From the NCBI GenBank assembly GCA_964496755.1, contig CAZCBD010000082.1, forward strand, positions 1 through 11,352: a stretch of 11,352 nt of DNA, written 5' to 3'. The notes beneath the pieces were generated by a model. That model saw only the letters and a program-made list of their open reading frames with translations, was not told the DNA's origin and ran no database searches. The number at the start of each line of letters is the position of its first letter. The first letter of the stretch is position 1. This DNA is from CAZCBD01 sp964496755. Lineage in GTDB: Bacteria; Bacteroidota; Ignavibacteria; Ignavibacteriales; Melioribacteraceae. Made by a program: the position numbers and the translations under genes. This document shows positions 1 through 6,411 of the stretch, piece after piece.

Positions 1-1719
1 AATTATGTTTTAAATTCCAAAATAAAACTTTTTGCCGATTCGGGCTTGGAAAATGTTGTAGAATATTTAAAAGATTTTTTTAAACGAGCAAAAAATATTT
101 CATTTGCTATAAGTCCCGAAAAAGTTGCAAACATTAAGTTAAAATTAATACCGAAAATTGATTTTAGCGATGAAGAATATAAATTGGAAATAACAAATGA
201 TGGAATTAAAATAATTGCAAAGACCGGTAGAGGTATTTTTTACGGTATTCAATCCTTAATTCAGATTTTCCCCAAAGAGATTTATAAAAACACTAGTGTT
301 GAAAATTTAAAATTACCTTTCATGGCAATTGTAGATAAGCCGGAGTTTTCTTATCGCGGAATGCATTTAGATGTATGCAGACACTTTTTCCCCGTTAGTT
401 TTATAAAGAAATATATAGACTTGTTGGCTCTTCACAAGATAAATAAATTCCATTGGCATTTAACCGAAGACCAAGGCTGGCGAATTGAAATTAAAAGATA
501 TCCAAAACTTGCAAAAATTTCTTCTATCAGAAAAGAAACCTTAATTGGTCATTATGGTGAAAATCCACCTCAATACGATGGAAAACCTTACGGAGGAATT
601 TATACTCAGGAGGAAGTAAAAGAAATCATAAAATATGCTCAAAATAGATTTATAGAAATTATTCCGGAAATAGAAATGCCCGGACATTCGCTTTCAGTAC
701 TAGCGGCATATCCGGAGCTTTCATGTGGCGGAGGGAAATTTGAAGTGGCCACAACTTGGGGAGTGTTTCCCGATGTTTATTGTGCCGGTAAAGAAAAAAC
801 ATTTGAATTTCTGGAAAATGTGCTTTCGGAAGTAATAGAACTCTTTCCATCTCAATATATTCATATTGGTGGCGATGAATGTCCGAAAGATAAATGGAAG
901 GTTTGCCCCGATTGCCAAAGGAGAATTACGGAGAACGGCTTAAAAGATGAACATGAATTGCAAAGTTATTTTATTCACAGAATAGAAAAGTTTTTAAATT
1001 CAAAAGGAAAAAGTATAATTGGGTGGGATGAGATTTTAGAAGGTGGCTTGGCTCCGAATGCAACTGTTATGTCTTGGCGAGGAGAAAAGGGAGGTATCGA
1101 TGCTGCTAATGCCGGACACAATGTGATTATGACACCAACGGGATATTGCTATTTCGATTATTATCAAGGCAATCGGGAAAATGAACCGCTTGCAATAGGG
1201 GGATATTTACCGTTATCGAAAGTGTATTCATATTATCCTGTTCCCCAAAAGATAATTCCCGAAAATCGCAAATACATTTTAGGGGTACAAGGAAATGTTT
1301 GGACTGAATACATCGATACTCCCGGGAAAGTTGAATATATGGCGGTACCAAGAATGGCTGCATTGGCTGAAGTGGGATGGACAAAAAAGTTGAATAAGAA
1401 TTGGAATGAGTTTGTAATTCGTTTAGAAAACCTGTTTGAAATTTATAATTATTTAAATGTTAATTACGCAAAATCGATTTATGATGTAAAAATTCGCACA
1501 AAAAGAAAAAATGAAAAAGTTACTATTAATTTAGAAGCCGAATATCCGAATAGCAAAATATATTTTACTACTGATGCTTCTGTTCCAAATCAGAAATCTA
1601 AATTATTTACAAAAAGCTTTGAAATTGAAAATGATACTGAGATTAAAGCGGTGCTTTATAAAGATGATAAGCAGTTAGGAAAAATCACAAATAGATTAGT
1701 TAAACTGAAAAAGAAATAA
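1..1719 (+). CDS. Beta-N-acetylhexosaminidase, glycoside hydrolase family 20 (5'-partial)
   Basis: Hydrolyses terminal non-reducing GlcNAc or GalNAc residues from glycans, chitin oligomers or glycoconjugates. The frame stays open from base 1, and the 15 codons before the first possible start (TTG at 46) still read like the GH20 N-terminal domain, so the true start and any signal peptide lie off the left edge; 572 codons are visible. In order: the end of the small alpha/beta N-domain (to about nt 310), a TIM barrel (about nt 340-1400) and a C-terminal chitobiase-type beta domain (about nt 1500-1710). Barrel signatures include YRGMHLD, HWHLTEDQGWR, IPEIEMPGH, MSWRG and VQGNVWTE. The catalytic Asp-Glu pair of HIGGDE is intact at nt 874-879, as expected for substrate-assisted catalysis through the 2-acetamido group. 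Family assignment is firm; substrate and location (periplasm or surface) are inferred. The next gene follows 81 bp later and has its own ribosome binding site. Confidence 0.95.
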   Translation, partial: NYVLNSKIKLFADSGLENVVEYLKDFFKRAKNISFAISPEKVANIKLKLIPKIDFSDEEYKLEITNDGIKIIAKTGRGIFYGIQSLIQIFPKEIYKNTSVENLKLPFMAIVDKPEFSYRGMHLDVCRHFFPVSFIKKYIDLLALHKINKFHWHLTEDQGWRIEIKRYPKLAKISSIRKETLIGHYGENPPQYDGKPYGGIYTQEEVKEIIKYAQNRFIEIIPEIEMPGHSLSVLAAYPELSCGGGKFEVATTWGVFPDVYCAGKEKTFEFLENVLSEVIELFPSQYIHIGGDECPKDKWKVCPDCQRRITENGLKDEHELQSYFIHRIEKFLNSKGKSIIGWDEILEGGLAPNATVMSWRGEKGGIDAANAGHNVIMTPTGYCYFDYYQGNRENEPLAIGGYLPLSKVYSYYPVPQKIIPENRKYILGVQGNVWTEYIDTPGKVEYMAVPRMAALAEVGWTKKLNKNWNEFVIRLENLFEIYNYLNVNYAKSIYDVKIRTKRKNEKVTINLEAEYPNSKIYFTTDASVPNQKSKLFTKSFEIENDTEIKAVLYKDDKQLGKITNRLVKLKKK

Positions 1720-1771
1720 ATTACTTTTTACTAAAGAACTTAATGAAACCAAATAAGTTTTTATACATCAA

Positions 1772-1789
1772 AGATTTTAAATAAAATCT
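1772..1789. repeat. 8+2+8 bp perfect inverted repeat before the OsmC-family gene
   Basis: AGATTTTA, a two-base spacer, then TAAAATCT. It sits directly ahead of the AGGA ribosome binding site and ends 11 bp before the start codon at 1801. It could be an operator or a small hairpin next to the ribosome binding site. In sequence this AT-rich, arms of this length are not far above chance, so a function is only a suggestion. Confidence 0.3.
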
Positions 1790-1790
1790 G

Positions 1791-1794
1791 AGGA
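1791..1794 (+). promoter_or_regulatory. Ribosome binding site of the OsmC-family gene
   Basis: AGGA six bases before the ATG at 1801. It supports that start codon and shows the gene is translated independently of the hexosaminidase upstream. Confidence 0.65.
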
Positions 1795-1800
1795 CAAAAA

Positions 1801-2235
1801 ATGGAAAAGATTTTTTATTATAATACTGAAGTTGAGTGGAAAAACGGAAGAATCGGGTTATTGAAGGAAACTGATTTTCCGGAAATAGAAGTTGCTACTC
1901 CTCCGGATTTTCCGGGCGGAGTAGAAAATATTTGGTCGCCGGAACATCTATTCGTTGCGGCAGTTAATGTATGTTTAATGACTACTTTTTTGGCCATTGC
2001 CGAGCATTCAAAATTAGAGTTTAAAAATTTTTCATCAAAAGCTACCGGAAAACTAGAGAAAGTGGATGGTAAGTTCATGATATCGGAAATAATTTTAAAG
2101 CCGACTGTAGTGATAAATAATGAAAGAGATACACACAAAGCAGAAAGAATTATTTTAAAGTCGGAAGACGCTTGTTTAATTTCACATTCAATAAAAACAA
2201 AAGTTATACTTGAACCGGAAATTAAAGTAAGTTGA
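1801..2235 (+). CDS. OsmC/Ohr-family protein (thiol peroxidase-like)
   Basis: A 144-residue protein of the OsmC/Ohr fold, a family of small dimeric cytoplasmic enzymes that reduce organic hydroperoxides with a reactive cysteine pair. Both family cysteines are present: C58 in the central helix (FVAAVNVCLMTTFLA) and C125 in the second helix (SEDACLISHSI). E48 (SPEHLF) and R17 (NGRIGL) are at positions that could match the Glu and Arg polarising the peroxidatic Cys in Ohr. Length is normal for the family. The protein does not show a strong Ohr or OsmC subtype signature, so the substrate (organic peroxide, or another reactive species) is undecided and no symbol is given. The start is supported by AGGA at 1791-1794. 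It converges with ruvA, with 14 bp between the two stop codons and no evident strong terminator, so the two transcripts may overlap at their 3' ends. Confidence 0.88.
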   Translation: MEKIFYYNTEVEWKNGRIGLLKETDFPEIEVATPPDFPGGVENIWSPEHLFVAAVNVCLMTTFLAIAEHSKLEFKNFSSKATGKLEKVDGKFMISEIILKPTVVINNERDTHKAERIILKSEDACLISHSIKTKVILEPEIKVS

Positions 2236-2249
2236 TTGACTTAAAACGA

Positions 2250-2837
2250 TTATTTATTTAATAAGCCCAAACTTTTTTTAATTAATTCCTCAATAGAAAT
2301 TTCAGGAGATTCCGAAAGCAGGCTTGAAATAATTTTTTCCGCCTGCTTTTGATTATATCCCAAACTTATTAATGCCATAACAGCATCTTCTTTTACTCCG
2401 GATTTGGATTTGAATTCTGTAGAAGAAGTGTTATCGGATTTTATTTTGTCGCGGAGTTCAATAATTAATCTTTCGCCTGTTTTTTTTCCGATTCCCGGTA
2501 TTGCAATTAAACGTTTTAAATTAGCATCGGTTATTGATGCTTTTAATTCTTCAACTTCAATTCCCGATAAAATGCTTAAGGCAAGCTTGGGACCTATTCC
2601 GTTAACGGAAATTAAAAGCTGAAAAGTTTCTTTTTCGGCAGGATTAATAAAGCCGTATAAATCCAGTGCATCTTCTTTAACATTTAGATATGTATAAATT
2701 GAAAAAACAGAATTTATATCGGGTAATTGTTCAAATGTGCTTATTGTAATATTAATTATGTAACCAACACCATTTACATCAAGCAAAATTTGAGTCGGTT
2801 TTTTGGAAACTAAAAATCCTTTTAAATAGCCAATCAT
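2250..2837 (-). CDS. ruvA: Holliday junction branch migration complex subunit RuvA
   Basis: RuvA (195 residues; E. coli 203) binds four-way Holliday junctions as a tetramer and loads the RuvB ring helicase for branch migration. The N-terminal OB-fold (MIGYLKG... to about residue 64) includes DVNGVGYIINI. The middle domain carries two helix-hairpin-helix motifs, VNGIGPK (78-84) and IPGIGKKTGERL (113-124). A short variable linker (about 132-147) leads to the C-terminal RuvB-contacting helical domain (148-195, with EDAVMALISLGYNQKQAEKII). The start lies 2 nt after the ruvC stop codon, with no clear Shine-Dalgarno sequence (only A-rich bases), so translation is probably coupled to ruvC. It is the last gene of the recJ-yebC-ruvC-ruvA cluster. 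ruvB does not follow, because the downstream gene is on the opposite strand. Confidence 0.97.
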   Translation of the reverse strand: MIGYLKGFLVSKKPTQILLDVNGVGYIINITISTFEQLPDINSVFSIYTYLNVKEDALDLYGFINPAEKETFQLLISVNGIGPKLALSILSGIEVEELKASITDANLKRLIAIPGIGKKTGERLIIELRDKIKSDNTSSTEFKSKSGVKEDAVMALISLGYNQKQAEKIISSLLSESPEISIEELIKKSLGLLNK

Positions 2838-2839
2838 TT

Positions 2840-3376
2840 TTAACCAATAATTTTGTTAGGGTTATTTTTTATAAAATTCTTCCAAGAAGAATTATTGGAA
2901 GAATTGGAATTTAAATTAAAAGCATGACAAATAGCAATAGATAAAGCGTCGGTTTCGTCTAATTTTTTTATTTCTTTTTTTAGATTTAATAAAGTTGCAA
3001 CCATAAATTTCACTTGTTCTTTCGATGCATTACCTTTGCCAACAATAGCTTTTTTTACTTCTCTCGGGGAGTATTCAAATACGGGAATATTAAGATTAGT
3101 AGCAGATAAAAGGGCAACGCCTCTGGCTTGTCCTAATTTTAAAGCGGATTGAATATTCTTTCCGGCAAAAGCTGTTTCAATTGCAAAAGTATCAGGCCGA
3201 TGAATTTTCATAATTCGGGAAATTTCGTTGAAAATATTTTGAAGTCGAATAGGAATTGCAAGTTTAGAGTCGGTTTTAATAATGCCCGATTCTAAAAAAA
3301 ATAATTTGTTGTTTTCATATTTAATAACCCCGTACCCTGTAAAAAGAGTGCCGGGGTCAATACCAATAATTTTCAT
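2840..3376 (-). CDS. ruvC: Crossover junction endodeoxyribonuclease RuvC
   Basis: RuvC (178 residues; E. coli 173) is the Holliday-junction resolvase. It is a dimeric RNase H-like nuclease that makes paired symmetric nicks with Mg2+. All four acidic catalytic residues are visible: D7 in IGIDPGT, E67 in FAIETAF, and D140 and D143 in KLDETDALSIAICH. The conserved FAGKN segment follows E67 and SPREVKKAIVGKGNASKEQV matches the DNA-binding region. The C-terminal tail has a Ser/Asn-rich stretch (about 155-163) before SWKNF. The ATG is 3 nt after the yebC stop codon and has only a weak AAGAA-type upstream match, which suggests translational coupling. yebC-ruvC-ruvA is a widespread gene order, which supports the assignment. 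Confidence 0.97.
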   Translation of the reverse strand: MKIIGIDPGTLFTGYGVIKYENNKLFFLESGIIKTDSKLAIPIRLQNIFNEISRIMKIHRPDTFAIETAFAGKNIQSALKLGQARGVALLSATNLNIPVFEYSPREVKKAIVGKGNASKEQVKFMVATLLNLKKEIKKLDETDALSIAICHAFNLNSNSSNNSSWKNFIKNNPNKIIG

Positions 3377-3379
3377 AAA

Positions 3380-4105
3380 TTATTCTTGTATGTCAGCATT
3401 TGAATAAACATTTTGAACGTCATCCAAATCTTCAAGCATGTCAATCATTTTCATAAATTTTTCTAAATTTTCACCTGAAATTTCGGTGGTGTTTTTTGCA
3501 ACCCACTGAAGCGATGCATTTTCAACTTCAAGTCCGCCATCAACAGCTGCTTTTCTAACGGCTTCAAAATTTTCAATTGAAGAAGTTATTTCATAAAAAT
3601 TATCTTCAATGGAAATATCATCGGGATCGGCATCCAAAACCATTTCCAAAATATCATCTTCTGTTTTGCCGTTAGCCGGTCCGACCACAACTCCTTTATG
3701 TTCAAACATCCAAGCAACGGAACCATTTTCGCCTAAGCTGCCACCGTGTTTGGTAAAAGCATGTCTAACTTCAGCTACTGTTCGATTTTTGTTGTCGGTT
3801 AAACATTCAACCAAAACAGCAATTCCGGCCGGTCCGTAACCTTCATATTTTAATTCGGTATAATTTACGCCATCCTGCTCACCGGTAGCTTTTTTTATGG
3901 CTCTTTCGATATTATCATTTGGCATATTCTGAGATTTTGCATTATCTATGGCTAATCGGAGGCGAGGATTGGCAGCGGGATCGCCGCCACCGGTTTTAGC
4001 AGCTACAGTAATTTCTTTAATCAGTTTCGTGAATATTTTTCCGCGTTTTGCATCAAGTGCACCTTTTTTTCTTTTAATGGTTGACCATTTTGAATGACCT
4101 GACAT
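3380..4105 (-). CDS. yebC: YebC/PmpR family protein (TACO1 family)
   Basis: A 241-residue member of the YebC/PmpR/TACO1 family, of the usual length. The hallmark start MSGHSKWSTIKRKKG is followed by DAKRGKIFTKLIKEI, then NPRLRLAIDNAKSQNMPNDNIERAI and YEGYGPAGIAVLVECLTDN. The acidic central domain (GENGSVAWMFEHKG and following) and the C-terminal domain complete the three-domain fold. Members have been described as DNA-binding transcriptional regulators and, more recently, as ribosome-associated factors that relieve stalling at proline stretches; which role applies here cannot be read from the sequence. The start is well defined: an AAGGAG ribosome binding site lies inside the end of recJ, and the ATG abuts the recJ stop codon. 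This is the strongest Shine-Dalgarno match in the minus-strand cluster, so YebC may be made at a higher level than its neighbours. Confidence 0.96.
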   Translation of the reverse strand: MSGHSKWSTIKRKKGALDAKRGKIFTKLIKEITVAAKTGGGDPAANPRLRLAIDNAKSQNMPNDNIERAIKKATGEQDGVNYTELKYEGYGPAGIAVLVECLTDNKNRTVAEVRHAFTKHGGSLGENGSVAWMFEHKGVVVGPANGKTEDDILEMVLDADPDDISIEDNFYEITSSIENFEAVRKAAVDGGLEVENASLQWVAKNTTEISGENLEKFMKMIDMLEDLDDVQNVYSNADIQE

Positions 4106-5821
4106 TTAATACTCCTTTATTTTAATATCTTTTAGTCTAATTTGCGGATAAGTTCTTCCATCTCTTGTAACATTTTCTATTGAAAAAACAATATCCATAA
4201 TATTTTTATCTTTATCAATTTTTGAAACGAATCCGCCCAAGTTAAATCCGATAGCATCGAATACCTTTTCATTGTCTTTTTGTTTAACGGCTGTAATCAG
4301 ATGATTTTTACCAACAATTTTAGGAGGGTATTCAAAAGTTACATCCTCGGCAAGAAATACGGGGCGTAAATTTCCGGGGCCGAATGGTGCGAATTGTTCA
4401 AGAATTCGTAAGAACTTTGGCGTAATTTCGGAAAAATTAATTTTTGCATCAATAGAAATTTCCTGAGTTATATCTTTTTCTTTCATCATTGTTTTAAGGA
4501 TTTCGTTAAAACGTTTTTTAAACTCGGGAATTTTTTCAATTTCAATTGCAATTCCTGCGGCTGCTTCATGTCCGCCATATTGAATTAATAAATCTTCACA
4601 TTCTTTTAGGGCTGCGTAAATATTGAACCCTTGTACACTTCTTGCAGAACCTTTTGCTACTCCGTCGATGGTTGTAAGCATAATTGAAGGTTTGTGGAAT
4701 TTTTCTACTAATCGTGAAGCAACAATGCCAATTACTCCGAGATGCCAATTATTATCATGAAGCACAATGCCTAAAGTGTTATCAAAATCAATAGTTTCAT
4801 TTGCTTTTTCCAGAGCATAACTAAATGTAGCTTCATCAATTTTTCGTCTTTCATTGTTTTCTTCTTCAAGAATTTTAGCAAGTTCATCTGCCTCAGCTTC
4901 GGAACTGGCACAAAATAAATCCACTGCTCTGTAAGCGTCGCCAAGTCTGCCAACAGCATTAATTCTTGGTGCAATGGTAAAAACTATCTGTCCTGAAGAT
5001 AAATTGCCCGGTTCCATTTTTGCTATTTTTATTAGTGCTTTAATGCCGGGCCTTGGATTTTCATTAATAGTTTCAATTCCTTTTCTAACCAGGACTCTAT
5101 TTTCTCCGGTTAGAGAAACAATGTCTGCAGCACTTGCCAAGGCAACCAAATCCAAATATTTTAATGCTAAATCTTTTTGTCCGAATCTATCGCAAATAGC
5201 GCGTGCAAGTTTAAATGCAACACCGGCACCGCATAAGGATTTAAAAGGATAATCGCAATCGGGTTTTAGGGGATCCAAAACGGCAAAAGCTTTTGGTAAT
5301 TCTTCTTTTGGCTTGTGATGATCGGTTACAATAACATCTAAGCCAAGTTGATTTGCATATTCAATTTCTTCAACGGCGGTTATTCCACAATCAACGGTTA
5401 CAATTAATTTTGAACCTCTTTCTTTAATAATATCAATGCCTTCAAGAGATAATCCGTAACCGTCATTAATTCTGTTTGGAATATAAACATTTACGTTTGC
5501 ACCCAATTCTTTTAAGAAAAGATACATTAAAGTGGCAGAACAAGTACCGTCAACATCATAATCGCCATAGATTGTTATAATCTCATTTTCGGTTAATGCT
5601 TTTATAATTCTGTTGGCAGCCTTTTCCATGTCACTCATTAACAAGGGATCAAGAAGCGTGTCTAAAGAGGGGCGAAAATATGCTTTAGCTTCAAAAAAGT
5701 TTGTAACATTTCTTTGGATAAGCAATTGCGATAGAATAGTTGAAATATTTAAGCTGTCGGATAAAGCTAAAATATTAGTTAAATCGGGTTTTTCTTTGAG
5801 CTTCCAATTTTTAGTTTTCAT
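4106..5821 (-). CDS. recJ: Single-stranded-DNA-specific exonuclease RecJ
   Basis: RecJ (571 residues; E. coli 577) degrades single-stranded DNA 5' to 3' in recombination and mismatch or base-excision repair. It belongs to the DHH phosphoesterase superfamily. Metal-binding motifs are intact: YGDYDVDG (D87, D89, D91), TVDCG (D144), TDHH (D167-H169) and ASAADIV (D233). The DHHA1 domain carries QYGGHEAAAG (415-423 region), and a C-terminal OB-like domain (about 450-571) includes FAPFGPGNLRPVF. The start MKTKNWKLKEKPDL agrees with the family N-terminus. There is no Shine-Dalgarno match; the ATG is at the end of an A/T-rich inverted repeat and inside a tandem 14-bp repeat (5805-5846), so initiation may be structure-controlled. 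It begins about 22 nt after the 3' end of rnpB and stops exactly where yebC begins. Confidence 0.97.
   Translation of the reverse strand: MKTKNWKLKEKPDLTNILALSDSLNISTILSQLLIQRNVTNFFEAKAYFRPSLDTLLDPLLMSDMEKAANRIIKALTENEIITIYGDYDVDGTCSATLMYLFLKELGANVNVYIPNRINDGYGLSLEGIDIIKERGSKLIVTVDCGITAVEEIEYANQLGLDVIVTDHHKPKEELPKAFAVLDPLKPDCDYPFKSLCGAGVAFKLARAICDRFGQKDLALKYLDLVALASAADIVSLTGENRVLVRKGIETINENPRPGIKALIKIAKMEPGNLSSGQIVFTIAPRINAVGRLGDAYRAVDLFCASSEAEADELAKILEEENNERRKIDEATFSYALEKANETIDFDNTLGIVLHDNNWHLGVIGIVASRLVEKFHKPSIMLTTIDGVAKGSARSVQGFNIYAALKECEDLLIQYGGHEAAAGIAIEIEKIPEFKKRFNEILKTMMKEKDITQEISIDAKINFSEITPKFLRILEQFAPFGPGNLRPVFLAEDVTFEYPPKIVGKNHLITAVKQKDNEKVFDAIGFNLGGFVSKIDKDKNIMDIVFSIENVTRDGRTYPQIRLKDIKIKEY
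4112..4117 (-). promoter_or_regulatory. Ribosome binding site of yebC, inside recJ
   Basis: AAGGAG on the minus strand, six bases ahead of the yebC ATG and within the last codons of recJ. It fixes the yebC start and implies that translation of the two genes is linked. Confidence 0.8.
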
Positions 5822-5832
5822 TTTTTAGTTTT
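5805..5832 (-). repeat. Tandem 14-bp direct repeat across the recJ start codon
   Basis: On the minus strand, AAAACTAAAAAATG (5832-5819) is followed immediately by AAAACTAAAAATTG (5818-5805), with one mismatch. The first copy ends with the recJ ATG; the second codes for the first residues after Met (KTKNW). The unit is not a multiple of three, so the copies are in different frames. It looks like a small local duplication that may have created or shifted the recJ start. Confidence 0.75.
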
Positions 5833-5846
5833 GAAAAACTAAAAAA
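5821..5846 (-). repeat. Perfect 12-bp inverted repeat between rnpB and recJ
   Basis: On the minus strand TTTTTTAGTTTT, a two-base spacer, then AAAACTAAAAAA, ending at the first base of the recJ ATG. The first arm overlaps the last bases of RNase P RNA helix P1. It could be a weak hairpin delimiting rnpB or one that covers the recJ start. No U-run follows the second arm, so it is not a classical minus-strand terminator. Read on the + strand the hairpin is followed by AAAAAG..., which is also not terminator-like. Confidence 0.55.
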
Positions 5847-6260
5847 GTTCAGAACTATAAGCCGAATTCTGTATCTCGTTACCGAGCTGCGATTATTTAT
5901 CTGGGATTTGGATTACTCCAAACCTCTTGCAATCTACCCGAGAGATATTAAGGCGAACAACCTTCTCCAAATGGAACCTCTCTGCTTGATTTTGCTCCGG
6001 ATGGGGTTTACCGTGATTCTGTAAACAGAACTCTCTTTTACGAGACCATCAACATTACTGCTGATGCGGTAGGCTCTTACCCTGCCATTTCACCCTTATC
6101 TTGCAAATATGCAAGACGGTATATTTTCTGTGGCACTTTCCGTAACCAATGCATTATACATTGGTCCCCGGGCGTTACCCGGCATCCTGTTCTGCGGAGT
6201 TCGGACTTTCCTCTACTCGCGTAAATTCTTACCGAGCAGCAATCGCACGTTCTGAACTTT
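5844..6260 (-). ncRNA. rnpB: RNase P RNA, bacterial type A
   Basis: Catalytic RNA of ribonuclease P, which cleaves the 5' leader of precursor tRNAs together with the RnpA protein. The universally conserved segments appear in the right order on the minus strand: GAGGAAAGTCCGAACTCC (6213-6196), CAGGATGCCGGGTAACGCC, AGTGCCACAGAAA (6137-6125), AGGGTGAAATGGCAGGGTAAG, GGTAAACCCCATCCGGAGC (6012-5994), and the 3' ACAGAATTCGGCTTAT (5872-5857). The ends are set by a 12-bp helix P1: AAAGTTCAGAAC (6260-6249) pairs with GTTCTGAACTTT (5855-5844). That gives about 417 nt, normal for type A. Internal hairpins include a 7-bp stem with a 4-nt loop at 6099-6116. Exact mature ends are inferred from P1 only. Confidence 0.96.
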
Positions 6261-6411
6261 CAATTGTTTTTCACTTCCCATATTTTTTTTACTTTTTTCT
6301 ATAATTGCGACAAATATAATAAATTTAAAGGAATATGTCACCCGTAAAATTAAATATGGTGATGCGGCATTAAGATATTGATTTTTAATAACTTAATTGA
6401 ATAAATATGTT
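6261..6411. other. Intergenic region between rnpB and the PF01594 gene
   Basis: No open frame of note. On the minus strand it holds the likely rnpB promoter (6313-6341) and a roughly 46-nt A-rich leader. Nearer the upstream gene there is an imperfect hairpin, TTAAGATATT (6370-6379) against AATAACTTAA (6387-6396): ten pairs with one mismatch and a 7-nt loop. No U-run follows it on the minus strand, so it is at best a weak end signal for the upstream transport genes. Confidence 0.5.
6313..6341 (-). promoter_or_regulatory. Putative rnpB promoter
   Basis: On the minus strand a -35-like GTGACA (6341-6336; TTGACA with one change) is separated by exactly 17 bp from a -10-like TATATT (6318-6313). 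The -10 continues as TATATTTG, which also fits the TAnnTTTG element of Bacteroidota promoters. Start of transcription would be near 6306, leaving a leader of about 46 nt before helix P1. This is a sequence match only. Confidence 0.55.

Noticed and set aside
46..48. TTG as the start codon of the hexosaminidase
   Set aside because: The frame is open upstream to base 1 and those codons fit the GH20 N-terminal domain, so this is an internal Leu codon of a truncated gene.
1708..1729. AAAAAG and CTTTTT arms around the hexosaminidase stop codon as a terminator
   Set aside because: Only a 6-bp, almost pure A-T stem with a 10-nt loop, expected by chance in this base composition.
1818..2138. Open frame of about 106 codons on the minus strand
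   Set aside because: It is the complement of the OsmC-family gene, which carries both family cysteines; the antisense frame has no recognisable motif.
3609..3839. Open frame of about 76 codons on the + strand
   Set aside because: It is antisense to the well-conserved yebC and has no ribosome binding site or recognisable domain.
4974..5252. Open frame of about 92 codons on the + strand
   Set aside because: It is antisense to recJ, whose motifs are intact through this region, and its translation shows no recognisable family.
5844..6260. tmRNA or riboswitch as identity of the structured region
   Set aside because: The conserved RNase P core segments occur in the right order and the ends close in a P1 helix; no tRNA-like ends or tag peptide frame are present.
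6370..6396. Imperfect hairpin as an intrinsic terminator for the transport genes
   Set aside because: No U-run follows it on the minus strand and the stem is nearly all A-T with one mismatch; noted in the intergenic entry only.
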